DNA of 64,000 bases from positions 1 to 64,000 of the forward strand of contig NZ_JAAEDH010000024.1 in the NCBI RefSeq assembly GCF_018128965.1, read 5' to 3'. The translations under genes were made by a program, and so were the position numbers. The notes under the pieces were generated by a model. It saw only the letters and a list, made by a program, of their open reading frames with translations. It had not been told where the DNA came from and ran no database searches. How positions within the stretch are numbered: the first letter of the stretch is position 1; each line of letters begins with the position of its first letter. The stretch is from Plastoroseomonas arctica (GTDB taxonomy: Bacteria; Pseudomonadota; Alphaproteobacteria; Acetobacterales; Acetobacteraceae). Shown here in pieces: positions 1 to 8,695 of the stretch.

Positions 1-2793
1 ACCGGAGGCAGCGGCGAGCCCGGGGGGGGGCCGGGGTCCGCGCGCCGCACCGCGCAGGGCTTCGCCTTGGCCGCCGCGGCCTTCTCCGGCACGGCGGCGC
101 AGGAATCGCCGCTGGCCGCGCCGGGGCTGAACAGCCTGGCGACCAACCTCGACGGCAGCTCGCAATTCGGCGCACCACCCAGCGCCGACCAGCAGGTCGG
201 CGCGCAGGAGCCGCAGACGCCGGTCGTCGGCATGGAGGAACGGCGAAGCCTCTCGACCGGGCGGGTGCGGCGTATCAACCCCGAGTTCTCCGGCGCCCGC
301 ACGGCGGCCAATCCGACCGGGCGGCGCGCCGATGCCGGCACCCTCGCCGGCGGCGGCCCGGGCGGCGACATCCCTGCCGCGCGCTTCCGCAACCTGACGC
401 AGACCGCATTGCCGCAGGGCGCGGGCGCGTCCTTCTACGACGCGGTCGCGAATGTCTTCGTCGTCAACCTGCAGCTGCTCGGCACCGGTGGCGGCGACAG
501 CAACGTGCCACTGCAACCCAATCCGCAGAATACCGTGCGCTTCAGCGTCAGCGACACGGTAGCGCCCTCGGTCAGCCGCGACGTTCGCAATTTCGTCGTG
601 CGCGACACCACCAACGGCGAACTGCTGCGCGACGCCAACGGCCAGCCGCGGCGCTTCCGCTTCGAGGCGTCGAACGTCTTGGCCGATGTCGCGAACGGCC
701 AGTTGCTGCGCGACGCGCTGGGCAACCCGCTGGTGTTCGACTTCGCCGACAACGGCACGCGCACCAGCGACAGCCTCCGCGCCGTGCCGGTCACCGCCGC
801 ACACCGCGCGGGCTCAGTGCTCGAGGTTCCGACGCGGCCGCCCGGCGTGCGGACCGCGGCACCGCAGGGCGAGGTTTTCGCGCTCGCCGGCGGCAACGGC
901 CTCGCCGCGACGCGCGGCTCGCCGCTGCCCTCGGCGTCGGATCCCGTCGTCAACACCAACGCGACGGGCGGCCCAAATCCGGGAATCGTCCAGACGCGGG
1001 TTGAGCCAACCAGCACCTCGACGCCCGAGTTCGAGACGCGGATCACGACGGTCGCCCCGGGCGTGCAGCTCGTGTTCATCATCGACAAGGTCACCGAGGG
1101 TTCCGAGGCCATCACCCGCGAGCGCGGCATCCTGCCGGGCGAACGCTTCATCGTGGCCGGTGGCCAGCCGATCGCCACTCCCGCCGATGGCAGGCTGCCC
1201 GGCGCCGGCCCGGCCGGCCTCACGCCTGGCACGGTGGTGCGCTACGCGATCTCCGACGGGCTGAACCCGCTCGGTCCGGACGGCCAGCCCAACATCAACC
1301 GGCCCGGCGGCTGGCGCGCCGATGCCGGATCCACCATCGCCGCCCAGTTCTTGACGCCCGACGCGGCCTTCGGCCGGCCCCGCGCCTTCTCCACCTACAA
1401 CGCCTTCCGTCCGGAGGAGAGCTTCGTCCCCGAAGCCACGCGCGGCGACACCCACCTGCTGGTCGTCGCCGGCGAGGGCAACCGCCACCCCGCGATGCGC
1501 CTGGACCTTCAGGTGGCGCCGGACGGGCGGAGCAGCGCCGGCATCACGGTGGGCGGGCTACTCGTCCTGCCCGATGGCGGCGGCCTGGCGCTGAGTGCTG
1601 CGACGGTCGGCTCGGCCCGGCTCGGTCCCGGCGGCAGCCTGGCGGTCCGAGGCACCACCGGCTCCCTGGCCACCGCGGGCGACGCCTATTCCGGCCACCT
1701 GCTACCCAACACCGATCCGAGCATCGTCGCGGCCGGCGGCGGCGCGATCGGCCACTTCCTAGTGGGAGAAACCGATCCCCGGCTGGGCCGTCCCAACGCG
1801 CCGGCGGTGCGGCCGGGATCGGTGACGCCGGTCGGCGGTGGTGGGACGACGCCCTACGGCTTCACCCGGCTGGCCACCGGCGTCGGCCCCGTGGATGGGC
1901 CCGGCCGCACCGAGGACGGACGCACGCTGCAAGGTTTCGCCGCCGGCATCGCGGAGGTGCCGCTGGGCAATGGTCAGCTCGGTTACCATGCGGTGACCGG
2001 CGACGATCCGACCGCGGTCGCCGTCACACGCGGCGCCGGCGCCAGCGAGTTCGTCGCCTCGATCCGGACCGCGCCGGCGGCAGTGGGCGAGCTTGCCTCG
2101 GACCCGCTGGCGGCGCCGGCGGGCACCGGCGCCGCCACGCCGCGCACGCTGCGCTTCGGCGGGAACGGCCCGACCGGCGCACCCACCAGCGCCTTCGCCT
2201 CCGACGCGACCTTTGCCGCGGTAATCCCGGGACAGGCAGCGATGGCCAGCGTGGATGCGGACACCCGCGCCGGGATCGCCGGCGGCGGCGTAATGCCGCC
2301 GAGCAACGCCCATCTTGCCTGGGGGTTGTTCCTTGGGGACCTAGTCCCGCAGGCCGACGGTGCCAGCACGCGGGAGTATGTGGGCATGGGCTTCTGGGTC
2401 GCCGGGCGGCTGGTCGAACCATCCGTGCTATCCACCCTGACCGGCACGGCGAGCTATACCGGCGGCATGATCGGAACGGCGGTGGGGCCCGGCCGTGTGG
2501 CCACGGTGGTGGGAAACTTCCAGCAGAGCTGGGATTTCGCCCGTCGCGCAGGCGGCTTCAGCGCTCAGTTCGACGGCGCCGCCTACACGGCCGGCCTCGC
2601 GATGCCAGGTGGCTCCGCGGTGTTTGCCGGCAGCGGCACGACGGGCGACCGGACGCTGGCGGTGCGTGGCGGGTTCTTCAATGCCGGGCCGATCGCCAAT
2701 GGCACGCCCGGCGCGGTGGGCGGCGTATTTGGCATCCGCTCCACCGGTCCTTATGGCGCGAACGGGGTGTTTGTGGGGACCCCGCGCCCTTGA
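1..2793 (+). CDS. Large secreted or surface beta-rich protein, 5' end missing
   Basis: The reading frame is open from base 1, so the true start lies upstream and about 930 residues are visible. The protein is rich in Gly, Ala, Thr and Pro, appears to lack cysteine, and is predicted to be extracellular. Around residues 200-245 a short duplicated unit (NGELLRDANGQP / NGQLLRDALGNP) stands out. The last 200 residues are Gly-rich with alternating small and aromatic residues (WVAGRL, TGTASYTGG, FDGAAYTAGL). They resemble the C-terminal barrel-like domain seen on FecR-type and haemagglutinin-like surface proteins. The stop overlaps the start of the CHAT protease gene (TGATG), so the two are translationally coupled. 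That makes it a candidate substrate or partner of the protease. Function is inferred; no enzymatic motif is visible. Confidence 0.6.
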   Translation, partial: TGGSGEPGGGPGSARRTAQGFALAAAAFSGTAAQESPLAAPGLNSLATNLDGSSQFGAPPSADQQVGAQEPQTPVVGMEERRSLSTGRVRRINPEFSGARTAANPTGRRADAGTLAGGGPGGDIPAARFRNLTQTALPQGAGASFYDAVANVFVVNLQLLGTGGGDSNVPLQPNPQNTVRFSVSDTVAPSVSRDVRNFVVRDTTNGELLRDANGQPRRFRFEASNVLADVANGQLLRDALGNPLVFDFADNGTRTSDSLRAVPVTAAHRAGSVLEVPTRPPGVRTAAPQGEVFALAGGNGLAATRGSPLPSASDPVVNTNATGGPNPGIVQTRVEPTSTSTPEFETRITTVAPGVQLVFIIDKVTEGSEAITRERGILPGERFIVAGGQPIATPADGRLPGAGPAGLTPGTVVRYAISDGLNPLGPDGQPNINRPGGWRADAGSTIAAQFLTPDAAFGRPRAFSTYNAFRPEESFVPEATRGDTHLLVVAGEGNRHPAMRLDLQVAPDGRSSAGITVGGLLVLPDGGGLALSAATVGSARLGPGGSLAVRGTTGSLATAGDAYSGHLLPNTDPSIVAAGGGAIGHFLVGETDPRLGRPNAPAVRPGSVTPVGGGGTTPYGFTRLATGVGPVDGPGRTEDGRTLQGFAAGIAEVPLGNGQLGYHAVTGDDPTAVAVTRGAGASEFVASIRTAPAAVGELASDPLAAPAGTGAATPRTLRFGGNGPTGAPTSAFASDATFAAVIPGQAAMASVDADTRAGIAGGGVMPPSNAHLAWGLFLGDLVPQADGASTREYVGMGFWVAGRLVEPSVLSTLTGTASYTGGMIGTAVGPGRVATVVGNFQQSWDFARRAGGFSAQFDGAAYTAGLAMPGGSAVFAGSGTTGDRTLAVRGGFFNAGPIANGTPGAVGGVFGIRSTGPYGANGVFVGTPRP

Positions 2794-5700
2794 TGGAGAG
2801 GCCGGGCGAGACTCTGCAGGCGGCGAGATGCGGCTTACCCGCCGGGTGGAGCGGCCGCCGGCTTTCCTGGTGGAGGAGCATCCTGGGCCGGGCCGCTCTG
2901 CCGTGGCGCCTCGGTATCGCGCCCCTTACCTTGCGCGCGGCCTTGGTCGTACTGGTGCTTGGCGCAGCACCGGCCCCGGCCCAGTCGCCGCCCGACGCGG
3001 CGGCCGCCCTGGCAACAGCGCGCGCGACCGCCGCCGCAGGCGATCCCGCGGCCGCCGAGCGTTCGCTTTCCGACGTGTTCGCCCGCGCCGGCCAGCGCAT
3101 CGCGCCGCAGGACCTCGCCGTGCTGCGACTTGAGGCGGCGCGACTTGCTACCGATCCGGCCCGCGCAAGAGCGCATCTACACGAGGCGGAGCGCCTGCTG
3201 CCAGCCTTTCGGACGGAGCCAATTCTCGGTGCCAGGCTTCGCCGGGAACTCGCTCGCCTGCACGAGCAGCACGGTAGCTTCCCACGTGCCGAGCAGTTGC
3301 TGTCGCTGGCCCTTCCCGCCTTGGAGCGCGTCGACATTGCGGCGGCGGCCGACGCCGCTGGTGCCTTGGGGAGAGCGCGGCTCGAGCTTGTCCAGCTCGA
3401 CAGCGCCGCCGCGGCGTTCGAACGCAGCGTGGCCCTCCTGGCGTCGCTGCCGGGGAGCATGCCGAGAGACGAAGCGATCGTCGCAGCGCTCATAAACCTT
3501 TCGACCGCGTGGATCGAGGCGGGGAATATGTCCGCGGCGCGTGCTGCCGTGGGTCGGGCGCAATCCGCGGCGGAAGCGGCGCCGCTCATGCGGCGCCAGG
3601 TCGACTACGCGCGCGGCCATCTCCTGCTGCGTGACGGCAATCCGGCGGCCGCGGAGACTGTGCTCGTGCAGGCCGTCCAGGCTGCTGGTCCCGGCGATGT
3701 GGTTGCCGGCCATGCCCTGCTGTTGCTCACGACGTCACGCTTCGAGCGCGGCCGCTTGCCTGAAGCGGCCGAGGCAGGCTTGGCGGCTCTCGCCATCTAC
3801 GCGGCTTCGTTGGGGGAAGCGCATCCCGCCTATGCCAGAGTTCTGCATAGCCTCGGCAGCATCCATGCGGAACTTGGCGATCTGGTCGCCGCCGAGCGCT
3901 TCCTCTCACGCGCCGCAGGCATTCTGGAACACGCGCTCGGCCCGACATCGTCCCAGTTCCACTCAACCCAGCTTGAGCGCTCCTGGATCGCCGTGCAGAA
4001 CGGTCATCTTGACCTCGCGGAGCAGCGCGCACAGGCGGCTCTGAGAGCGTTCCGCGTTGCGCCGCCGCCCGACAGCCGTCTGCAAGGCTTGGCGTATGTC
4101 CTGCAAGGACTGGTTCAGGAAAAGAGGAGCCAGCTCGTACAGGCGACCGCATCCTACCGCTATGCGCAGGTACAGGTCGCCGCCGCGCGTGGCGTGAACT
4201 CCCCGGACCTTGGCTTTTCGCTGGTCCGACTGGGCCGCTTGCTGACCAGGACCGGCGAGTATGTCGAGGCGGCAGGGGCGCTGGAGCGTGCCATCGGCAT
4301 CTATGGCGGATTGGGTGACACCGGGACGGTACGCTACGCGGACGCCATCACCGCGCGCGCCGAGCTTCGCCTGAAAGCCGGTGACCGCAGCGGGTCTCTT
4401 GAAGATATCCGGCGTGGAATGGCCACGCTGCGGGGCCGCATCGCTGCTGTGGAGGATGCGGGGTCAGGATCCTCAGAAATGCAGCGCAGAGGCGCTCGGG
4501 AGATCTTTGGAGCGCAGGCGCGCATCCTTATCGACGTCCATGGTGCCGACGCGCCCGCGTCGTCCGAGGCGTTCTTGGCAACGCAGGAAGCCCTGACAAC
4601 GCGGGCAGGCGAGGCCTTGCGGCGTGCAGCCGGCCGTCGTGCCAGCGGAAGCGGCGACCTCGCCCGGCTCCTCAGGGAGCGGGAAGAAACACGAGACGCC
4701 TGGCGGCAAGCCAACGCCATCATTCTGGCCGCGGCCAATCGTGCCGGAGGTGCGCCCGCAGGCGAGATGAACCGCCTCATCGCCCATCGCGACGCACTGC
4801 GCGGTGCCATGACGACGCAGCACCGGGTGCTTGCCCGGCAGTTTCCCGACTATGCACGTTTCCTGGAGCAGCGCCCGGCCACACTGGCCGCGACGCAAGC
4901 CAGCCTGTCGGCCGACGAAGTTCTGCTGATGCCAGCCGTGTTCGCCGATTACGTCCTGCTTTGGACAATCACCCGCTCCTCCGCCAGGGCCGTCGTGATC
5001 GACGTCGCGCGGAGCTGGCTGATGCAGCAGGCACGTTTGCTGCGAGACGGCGTCGATCTCGCCCGCAATCCACCCGTTGAGTTCAGCATTCGCGCGGCAC
5101 GCGACCTTTATGACATCCTCATCCACCCGGCCCTCCGCGATCTGGAGCGGAGCATCGATCAGCTTCTGATCGTTCCCGATAGCCCATTCCAGTCGATGTC
5201 GCCGCACCTTCTGCTCGGACCTGGCAATCGCTGGCTGGTCCAGGATTTTGCCGTCACCGTGACGCCGTCGGTGGGCTCGCTGGTGGAGGCCAGGGCCGCA
5301 AACCGGACGTCGTCAACGGCACCAATGGCCTTCTTGGGCGTTGGCAATCCTCAGACGAGCCTTTACGCGACGCCTAGTCAGCTTGCCTCCCGAGGCTCAC
5401 ATCCCGACCTGCGCAACGCGTTGAGCAACCTGTCGCTGCTTCCAGGCTCGGCCGACGAGCTGCGCGCAATGGCCAGAACCTTTGGCGAGCCGCAGAGCAC
5501 CATCCTGCTAGAGGCTCAGGCAACGGAACGCGGGTTCATCGCGGCCATTCCCAGGCGGTTCCGCACCATCGCTTTCGCCACACACGCGCTCATGGCGGGC
5601 GAGTTGCCGCTGTTGACCGAGCCGGCCATCGTCCTGACCCCTGCAGACGAGGATATCCCCTACGAGGGCCTGCTGACCGCGTCCGACGTTGCCGCCCTAG

Positions 5701-6017
5701 AGCTCGATGCAGATTTGATCATCCTGTCGGCCTGCAACACAGCCGCGCCGGAGTCAGGTGCCTATGCGGACGCACTCTCTGGTCTTGCGCGCGCCTTCCT
5801 GCACGCGGGAGCGAGAAACCTCCTGGTGAGTCATTGGGCTGTCGACGATCGCGCGACCATCCAATTGACCACCTTGTTTGTTCAAGAGCTTCGCGCCTTA
5901 CCTGGACGCCCAATTGCAGGTGCGCTGCGTGCTGCAATTCTGACGATGATGAATGATCAGGCTCAAGTCTTTCGCCATCCCGCCTTTTGGGCACCGTTCA
6001 TTGTGGTCGGAAGCTAA
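2793..6017 (+). CDS. Secreted TPR-CHAT domain protease-like protein
   Basis: This is a 1074-residue protein. The N-terminus holds an Arg-rich stretch and then a hydrophobic segment ending in APAPAQ at about residue 65, consistent with a long signal peptide or membrane anchor. Residues 70-600 are helical TPR-like repeats (many A-x-x-x-L-x-x-A units with LGEAHPAYARVLHSLGSIHAELGD). The C-terminal 350 residues form a CHAT (caspase HetF associated with TPRs) domain. The likely catalytic His lies in FATHA (about 931) and the Cys in LSACNTA (about 980), followed by the typical LLVSHWAVDD motif. CHAT proteins are caspase-like cysteine peptidases often encoded beside their substrate. ATG at 2793 was chosen because it overlaps the upstream TGA. 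Substrate and trigger are unknown. Confidence 0.85.
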   Translation: MERPGETLQAARCGLPAGWSGRRLSWWRSILGRAALPWRLGIAPLTLRAALVVLVLGAAPAPAQSPPDAAAALATARATAAAGDPAAAERSLSDVFARAGQRIAPQDLAVLRLEAARLATDPARARAHLHEAERLLPAFRTEPILGARLRRELARLHEQHGSFPRAEQLLSLALPALERVDIAAAADAAGALGRARLELVQLDSAAAAFERSVALLASLPGSMPRDEAIVAALINLSTAWIEAGNMSAARAAVGRAQSAAEAAPLMRRQVDYARGHLLLRDGNPAAAETVLVQAVQAAGPGDVVAGHALLLLTTSRFERGRLPEAAEAGLAALAIYAASLGEAHPAYARVLHSLGSIHAELGDLVAAERFLSRAAGILEHALGPTSSQFHSTQLERSWIAVQNGHLDLAEQRAQAALRAFRVAPPPDSRLQGLAYVLQGLVQEKRSQLVQATASYRYAQVQVAAARGVNSPDLGFSLVRLGRLLTRTGEYVEAAGALERAIGIYGGLGDTGTVRYADAITARAELRLKAGDRSGSLEDIRRGMATLRGRIAAVEDAGSGSSEMQRRGAREIFGAQARILIDVHGADAPASSEAFLATQEALTTRAGEALRRAAGRRASGSGDLARLLREREETRDAWRQANAIILAAANRAGGAPAGEMNRLIAHRDALRGAMTTQHRVLARQFPDYARFLEQRPATLAATQASLSADEVLLMPAVFADYVLLWTITRSSARAVVIDVARSWLMQQARLLRDGVDLARNPPVEFSIRAARDLYDILIHPALRDLERSIDQLLIVPDSPFQSMSPHLLLGPGNRWLVQDFAVTVTPSVGSLVEARAANRTSSTAPMAFLGVGNPQTSLYATPSQLASRGSHPDLRNALSNLSLLPGSADELRAMARTFGEPQSTILLEAQATERGFIAAIPRRFRTIAFATHALMAGELPLLTEPAIVLTPADEDIPYEGLLTASDVAALELDADLIILSACNTAAPESGAYADALSGLARAFLHAGARNLLVSHWAVDDRATIQLTTLFVQELRALPGRPIAGALRAAILTMMNDQAQVFRHPAFWAPFIVVGS

Positions 6018-6675
6018 CTTCAAACAGGAGGCTGATCAGTAACCAGGAGGAGTCGCGGGCATCTGCGGCGCCTGATACACGAACATGATCTTCAGCCCAA
6101 GCGACCGTCAATTACGTACCATGAACCGCTACGGGATGTCCGGACGCGATCTCATCATTGCAGCAAGCTTTTGAGGGGAAGAAAGTCCCTGACGATTAGC
6201 GCGCAGAGTCCCTCGAGTTTCTCGCGTAAATCCGGGGCAAAGCTTCGGACAAGGGATCCTCAAAAACTATCCTCAAATCCCTGGGAAGCAGCCTCAAGGG
6301 CCGTTTGGATATATCGGATCGATCTCAAGCATGGTCGAGAAGGCTTTGCCGATCATTGCGGGATCGTAGCGCCCAAAGCCAATGCCAATGAGTGACGGTT
6401 CTTCCGACGATCAGCAGCTACCAGTTCCATTCGCAGAACGACTAAGCATGGATGCGGTTCGATGGAGGAGCGGCTGCGGGTGGCATCCGCCTAACCGCAC
6501 CCATACCCCGTTTCTTCGAAACTCGATTTTGCCGACGGAGAATCTAGTCGGCGGCAAGTTGCAGTTCAGTGATGATCTAATTTGCGGTCAGCCCGGCATT
6601 CGGAGTGGGATCGAACACGGATAGGGATTGCCTCTCGGGCAACCGTTCTTGCGACTGCGCCACACCACCGCACGA
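6018..6675. other. Gene-poor lower-GC stretch left of the integrase
   Basis: About 660 bases lie between the CHAT gene stop and the integrase stop. Base composition is visibly less GC-rich than the neighbours, with runs such as AATTACGTACC and CTCAAATCC. Only short open frames without a ribosome binding site or recognisable motif occur (for example 6171-6395 and 6382-6624). I cannot support a gene here. It fits non-coding debris at the inner side of an integrated element. Confidence 0.5.
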
Positions 6676-8010
6676 TTATTTCATATTGCCATCCGCACTA
6701 GCGCCCTCGCCGCATCGCAGGACATGCGCTCCCCAGGCTTCCAGCGCCGCCTTGCGCTCGGCAAGGAACTCGGCGCGTTGGTAGATTGCCGCCACGCCGC
6801 CAATGCTGCCGGTAACGTGGTTGAGCAGCCTGTCGGCAACATGTGGCGGGAAGCCTGCGCCGGCCAGCCAAGTAACCGCAGATCGGCGAAAGTCATGAAA
6901 TCGCCAACCTAACGCAATACAGTTGCCGCCTCTCTTGTGTTTTTTGGACCGCGGCGGAAGGTCTGCGGCAGCTTCCTGCGCCATCCCGGCATCGACTTTG
7001 GTCTTTGCTCGGCTGAACCCGCTCGGGGGGGTGGCGCCAGTCGTGCTGAAAACCAGCTCTTGCCCTTCCACGCGCCGCACCGCGCCAAGAAGCAAGCGGG
7101 CGGGCTGCGACAAGTGCACGACATGTGCCTTGGCATTCTTTGTCCGTGCAGACGGCACGGTCCATGTGGCGAGATCCAGGGCAAGTTCTGACCAGCGCAA
7201 GCCCGCCACTTCCTCGCGCCGTTGGGCGGTCAGTAGCAGCAGCTTCGTGATCGTTCCGAAGGGCTCGCCCAGGGTGCCAGCAGCGCGCCACACGGCACCG
7301 ATTTCCGTATCTGTCAGCACGCGGTCACGGGCAGGAGCGCCCCGCTCGATGCTCGGAAGTCCGGCAAATGGATTGAGCGTGAGGCGGCGGCGCTTGAGCG
7401 CCCAGCTATAGCATGCCCGGCCATAGGCCATTGTTCGTGCTGCCATTGGGGGGTGGCCCGCAGCCACCTGGCGATCAAGGATCGCCGTCACCGCCTCATG
7501 CGTGAGGGCAGCCGCAGGCTTTGCTAAATGGGCAGCGAACGCGTGACGCAGCGCCCTCTCGGCCTCCGTTGAGTAGCGCACACGACGGCTGGCAAGGTGC
7601 AGCTTCATCCAGTCATCGATGAGGCCTTCGAGCGTAAAGCGGGCAGTTTCTTTCGCAGCTGCTGCCGCAACGCGTGACGCTTCATCCGCTGCCTTCGCCG
7701 ACGCACGCTCGGCAGCCGGATTGATCCCTTGTGCGACTCGCCCCAAGCGAGCCTGTGCGGCGCCCCGTGCCTGCTCAAGCGTGATCGCCCCCCACAGTCC
7801 CAGCGGGACACGTTGCTTCCGCCCCGTCGCCTTGTCGGTCCACTGGACGAGAAAGACCCGCTCGATCCCGGCTGTCACCCCATCGCCCCGGGTTCGATAG
7901 GCTCGTACCCCAAGGCCTCGTGTGACGGTGTCGAAAGTCAGCCGATCTTTGGAGGAGCCTTCGGGCTTGAAGCTGTCAATGAAACGTTCGGTCAGCTTGG
8001 GCACCCGCAT
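6676..8010 (-). CDS. Tyrosine recombinase, P4-type integrase
   Basis: This 444-residue site-specific recombinase would insert and excise a genomic island at a tRNA gene. The N-terminal 90 residues match the arm-binding DUF4102 type (LTFDTVTRGLGVRAY, FLVQWTDKATGRKQRVPLG). A central SAM-like core-binding domain follows (TLEGLIDDWMKLH). The catalytic domain has the first Arg in LTAQRREEVAGLRW, the HxxR box in FHDFRRSAVTWLAG, the second His in LLNHVTGS and the nucleophile Tyr in AAIYQRAEF, so it looks intact. It is transcribed leftward, away from the tRNA-Thr fragment at 8175-8228. ATG at 8010 gives the full family N-terminus (MRVPKLTERF). Confidence 0.95.
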   Translation of the reverse strand: MRVPKLTERFIDSFKPEGSSKDRLTFDTVTRGLGVRAYRTRGDGVTAGIERVFLVQWTDKATGRKQRVPLGLWGAITLEQARGAAQARLGRVAQGINPAAERASAKAADEASRVAAAAAKETARFTLEGLIDDWMKLHLASRRVRYSTEAERALRHAFAAHLAKPAAALTHEAVTAILDRQVAAGHPPMAARTMAYGRACYSWALKRRRLTLNPFAGLPSIERGAPARDRVLTDTEIGAVWRAAGTLGEPFGTITKLLLLTAQRREEVAGLRWSELALDLATWTVPSARTKNAKAHVVHLSQPARLLLGAVRRVEGQELVFSTTGATPPSGFSRAKTKVDAGMAQEAAADLPPRSKKHKRGGNCIALGWRFHDFRRSAVTWLAGAGFPPHVADRLLNHVTGSIGGVAAIYQRAEFLAERKAALEAWGAHVLRCGEGASADGNMK

Positions 8011-8033
8011 AATCCTCTCGATTTCGAACCTCC

Positions 8034-8069
8034 AGCGGACCCGTAGCGGACCCGTTAGGCGGGTCCGCT
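8034..8069. promoter_or_regulatory. Triple AGCGGACCCG repeat at the integrase promoter
   Basis: The 10-mer AGCGGACCCG occurs at 8034-8043 and 8045-8054 in tandem. It occurs again inverted at 8060-8069, so the last two form a perfect 10 bp hairpin with loop TTAGG. The cluster begins 24 bases upstream of the integrase start and lies between integrase and the tRNA fragment. Likely roles are arm-type integrase sites, an excisionase or repressor operator, or an autoregulatory site. No T-run follows, so a terminator is less likely. Confidence 0.6.
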
Positions 8070-8174
8070 TTGGGTACTCATGGCGTCCCGCAGGAGCTGC
8101 TTACCTTTCGAAAGCCGAAAATAACAAGGATAATAGGAGGTTCTGGCGCAAGGTGCGTAGCTGCGCGCATTGAT

Positions 8175-8228
8175 CGCAACTGATTCGTAATCAGTAGGTC
8201 CGGGGTTCAATTCCCCGAGTCGGCACCA
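8175..8228 (+). other. 3' fragment of tRNA-Thr(CGT): putative island attachment site
   Basis: From 8175 the sequence reads as the 3' two-thirds of a tRNA. It has anticodon arm ACTGA-TTCGTAA-TCAGT with anticodon CGT, a variable loop, T arm CGGGG-TTCAATT-CCCCG, acceptor strand AGTCGGC, discriminator A and encoded CCA. The required 5' acceptor GCCGACT is absent upstream and the D arm is broken, so it cannot fold as a complete tRNA. Such 3' fragments arise when an element recombines into the 3' half of a tRNA gene. The adjacent integrase supports this. By geometry the restored intact tRNA-Thr should lie to the left, outside the window. Confidence 0.8.
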
Positions 8229-8314
8229 GTGCGCCATTGCCGCGCCGCGAAAGCCATTCACAACGCGCGCGCAACAACGCTAGTATAGCGACAATCCAAA
8301 CAGGCAAGTCGGCC

Positions 8315-8686
8315 ATGATCCCCATTACACTCCATGATCAGGTCATGGCGCGCGCCGCTGAGCCCGGCCCCACGCTGTCTTTCGCCGCAGGCGTGCCAAT
8401 CACCCTCGAAGACCTAATCCGCGAGCGGGTGACGCTGGAATGGGAGGACCGCGCGGATCAGGCCGCGGCCGCGGGGCGCCCACTGGTCCATTACCCCTAC
8501 GACGCTGCCCGCCACGGTCTAAGGACGCTGGAGGACGCCATCGCCCTCGCGCTGGACGGGTTCCACCGCAACGCGTTTTTCGTCACCGTCGATGACCGCC
8601 AGGTCACCGCGCTGGACGCCCCCATCACGCTGACGCCTGCGACGATGATCACCTTCATCCGGCTGGTGCCGCTGGTCAGCGGCTGA
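8315..8686 (+). CDS. Small hypothetical protein, possibly beta-grasp-like
   Basis: This 123-residue protein is of no family I recognise with confidence. The N-terminal half is acidic and helical (LEDLIRERVTLEWEDRADQ). The C-terminal half reads as alternating strands (AFFVTVDDRQVTALDAPITLTPATMITFIRLVPLVSG) and ends in Ser-Gly. The tail resembles the end of MoaD/ThiS-type beta-grasp proteins, which end in Gly-Gly, but only one Gly is present here, so sulphur-carrier function is doubtful. It is encoded 9 bases before the DUF4132 gene and is likely co-transcribed with it. ATG at 8315 was preferred to an upstream start that would run into the tRNA fragment. Confidence 0.55.
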   Translation: MIPITLHDQVMARAAEPGPTLSFAAGVPITLEDLIRERVTLEWEDRADQAAAAGRPLVHYPYDAARHGLRTLEDAIALALDGFHRNAFFVTVDDRQVTALDAPITLTPATMITFIRLVPLVSG

Positions 8687-8695
8687 ACCAGGGCG

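Noticed and set aside
21-30. Run of G near the left edge
   Set aside because: It falls inside the open coding frame and reads as Gly codons; it could also be a sequencing artefact, so no function is claimed.
6588-6668. A tRNA-like stretch on the minus strand with a TTCGATC loop
   Set aside because: The T stem has mismatches, the acceptor ends do not pair and the anticodon arm has the wrong loop size.
8150-8228. A complete tRNA-Thr gene
   Set aside because: The 5' acceptor needed to pair with AGTCGGC and a proper D arm are absent, so only the 3' part is present.
8055-8261. Minus-strand frame with WCRLGELNPGPTDYES
   Set aside because: This is the typical false peptide obtained by translating the reverse of a tRNA; it covers the tRNA-Thr fragment.
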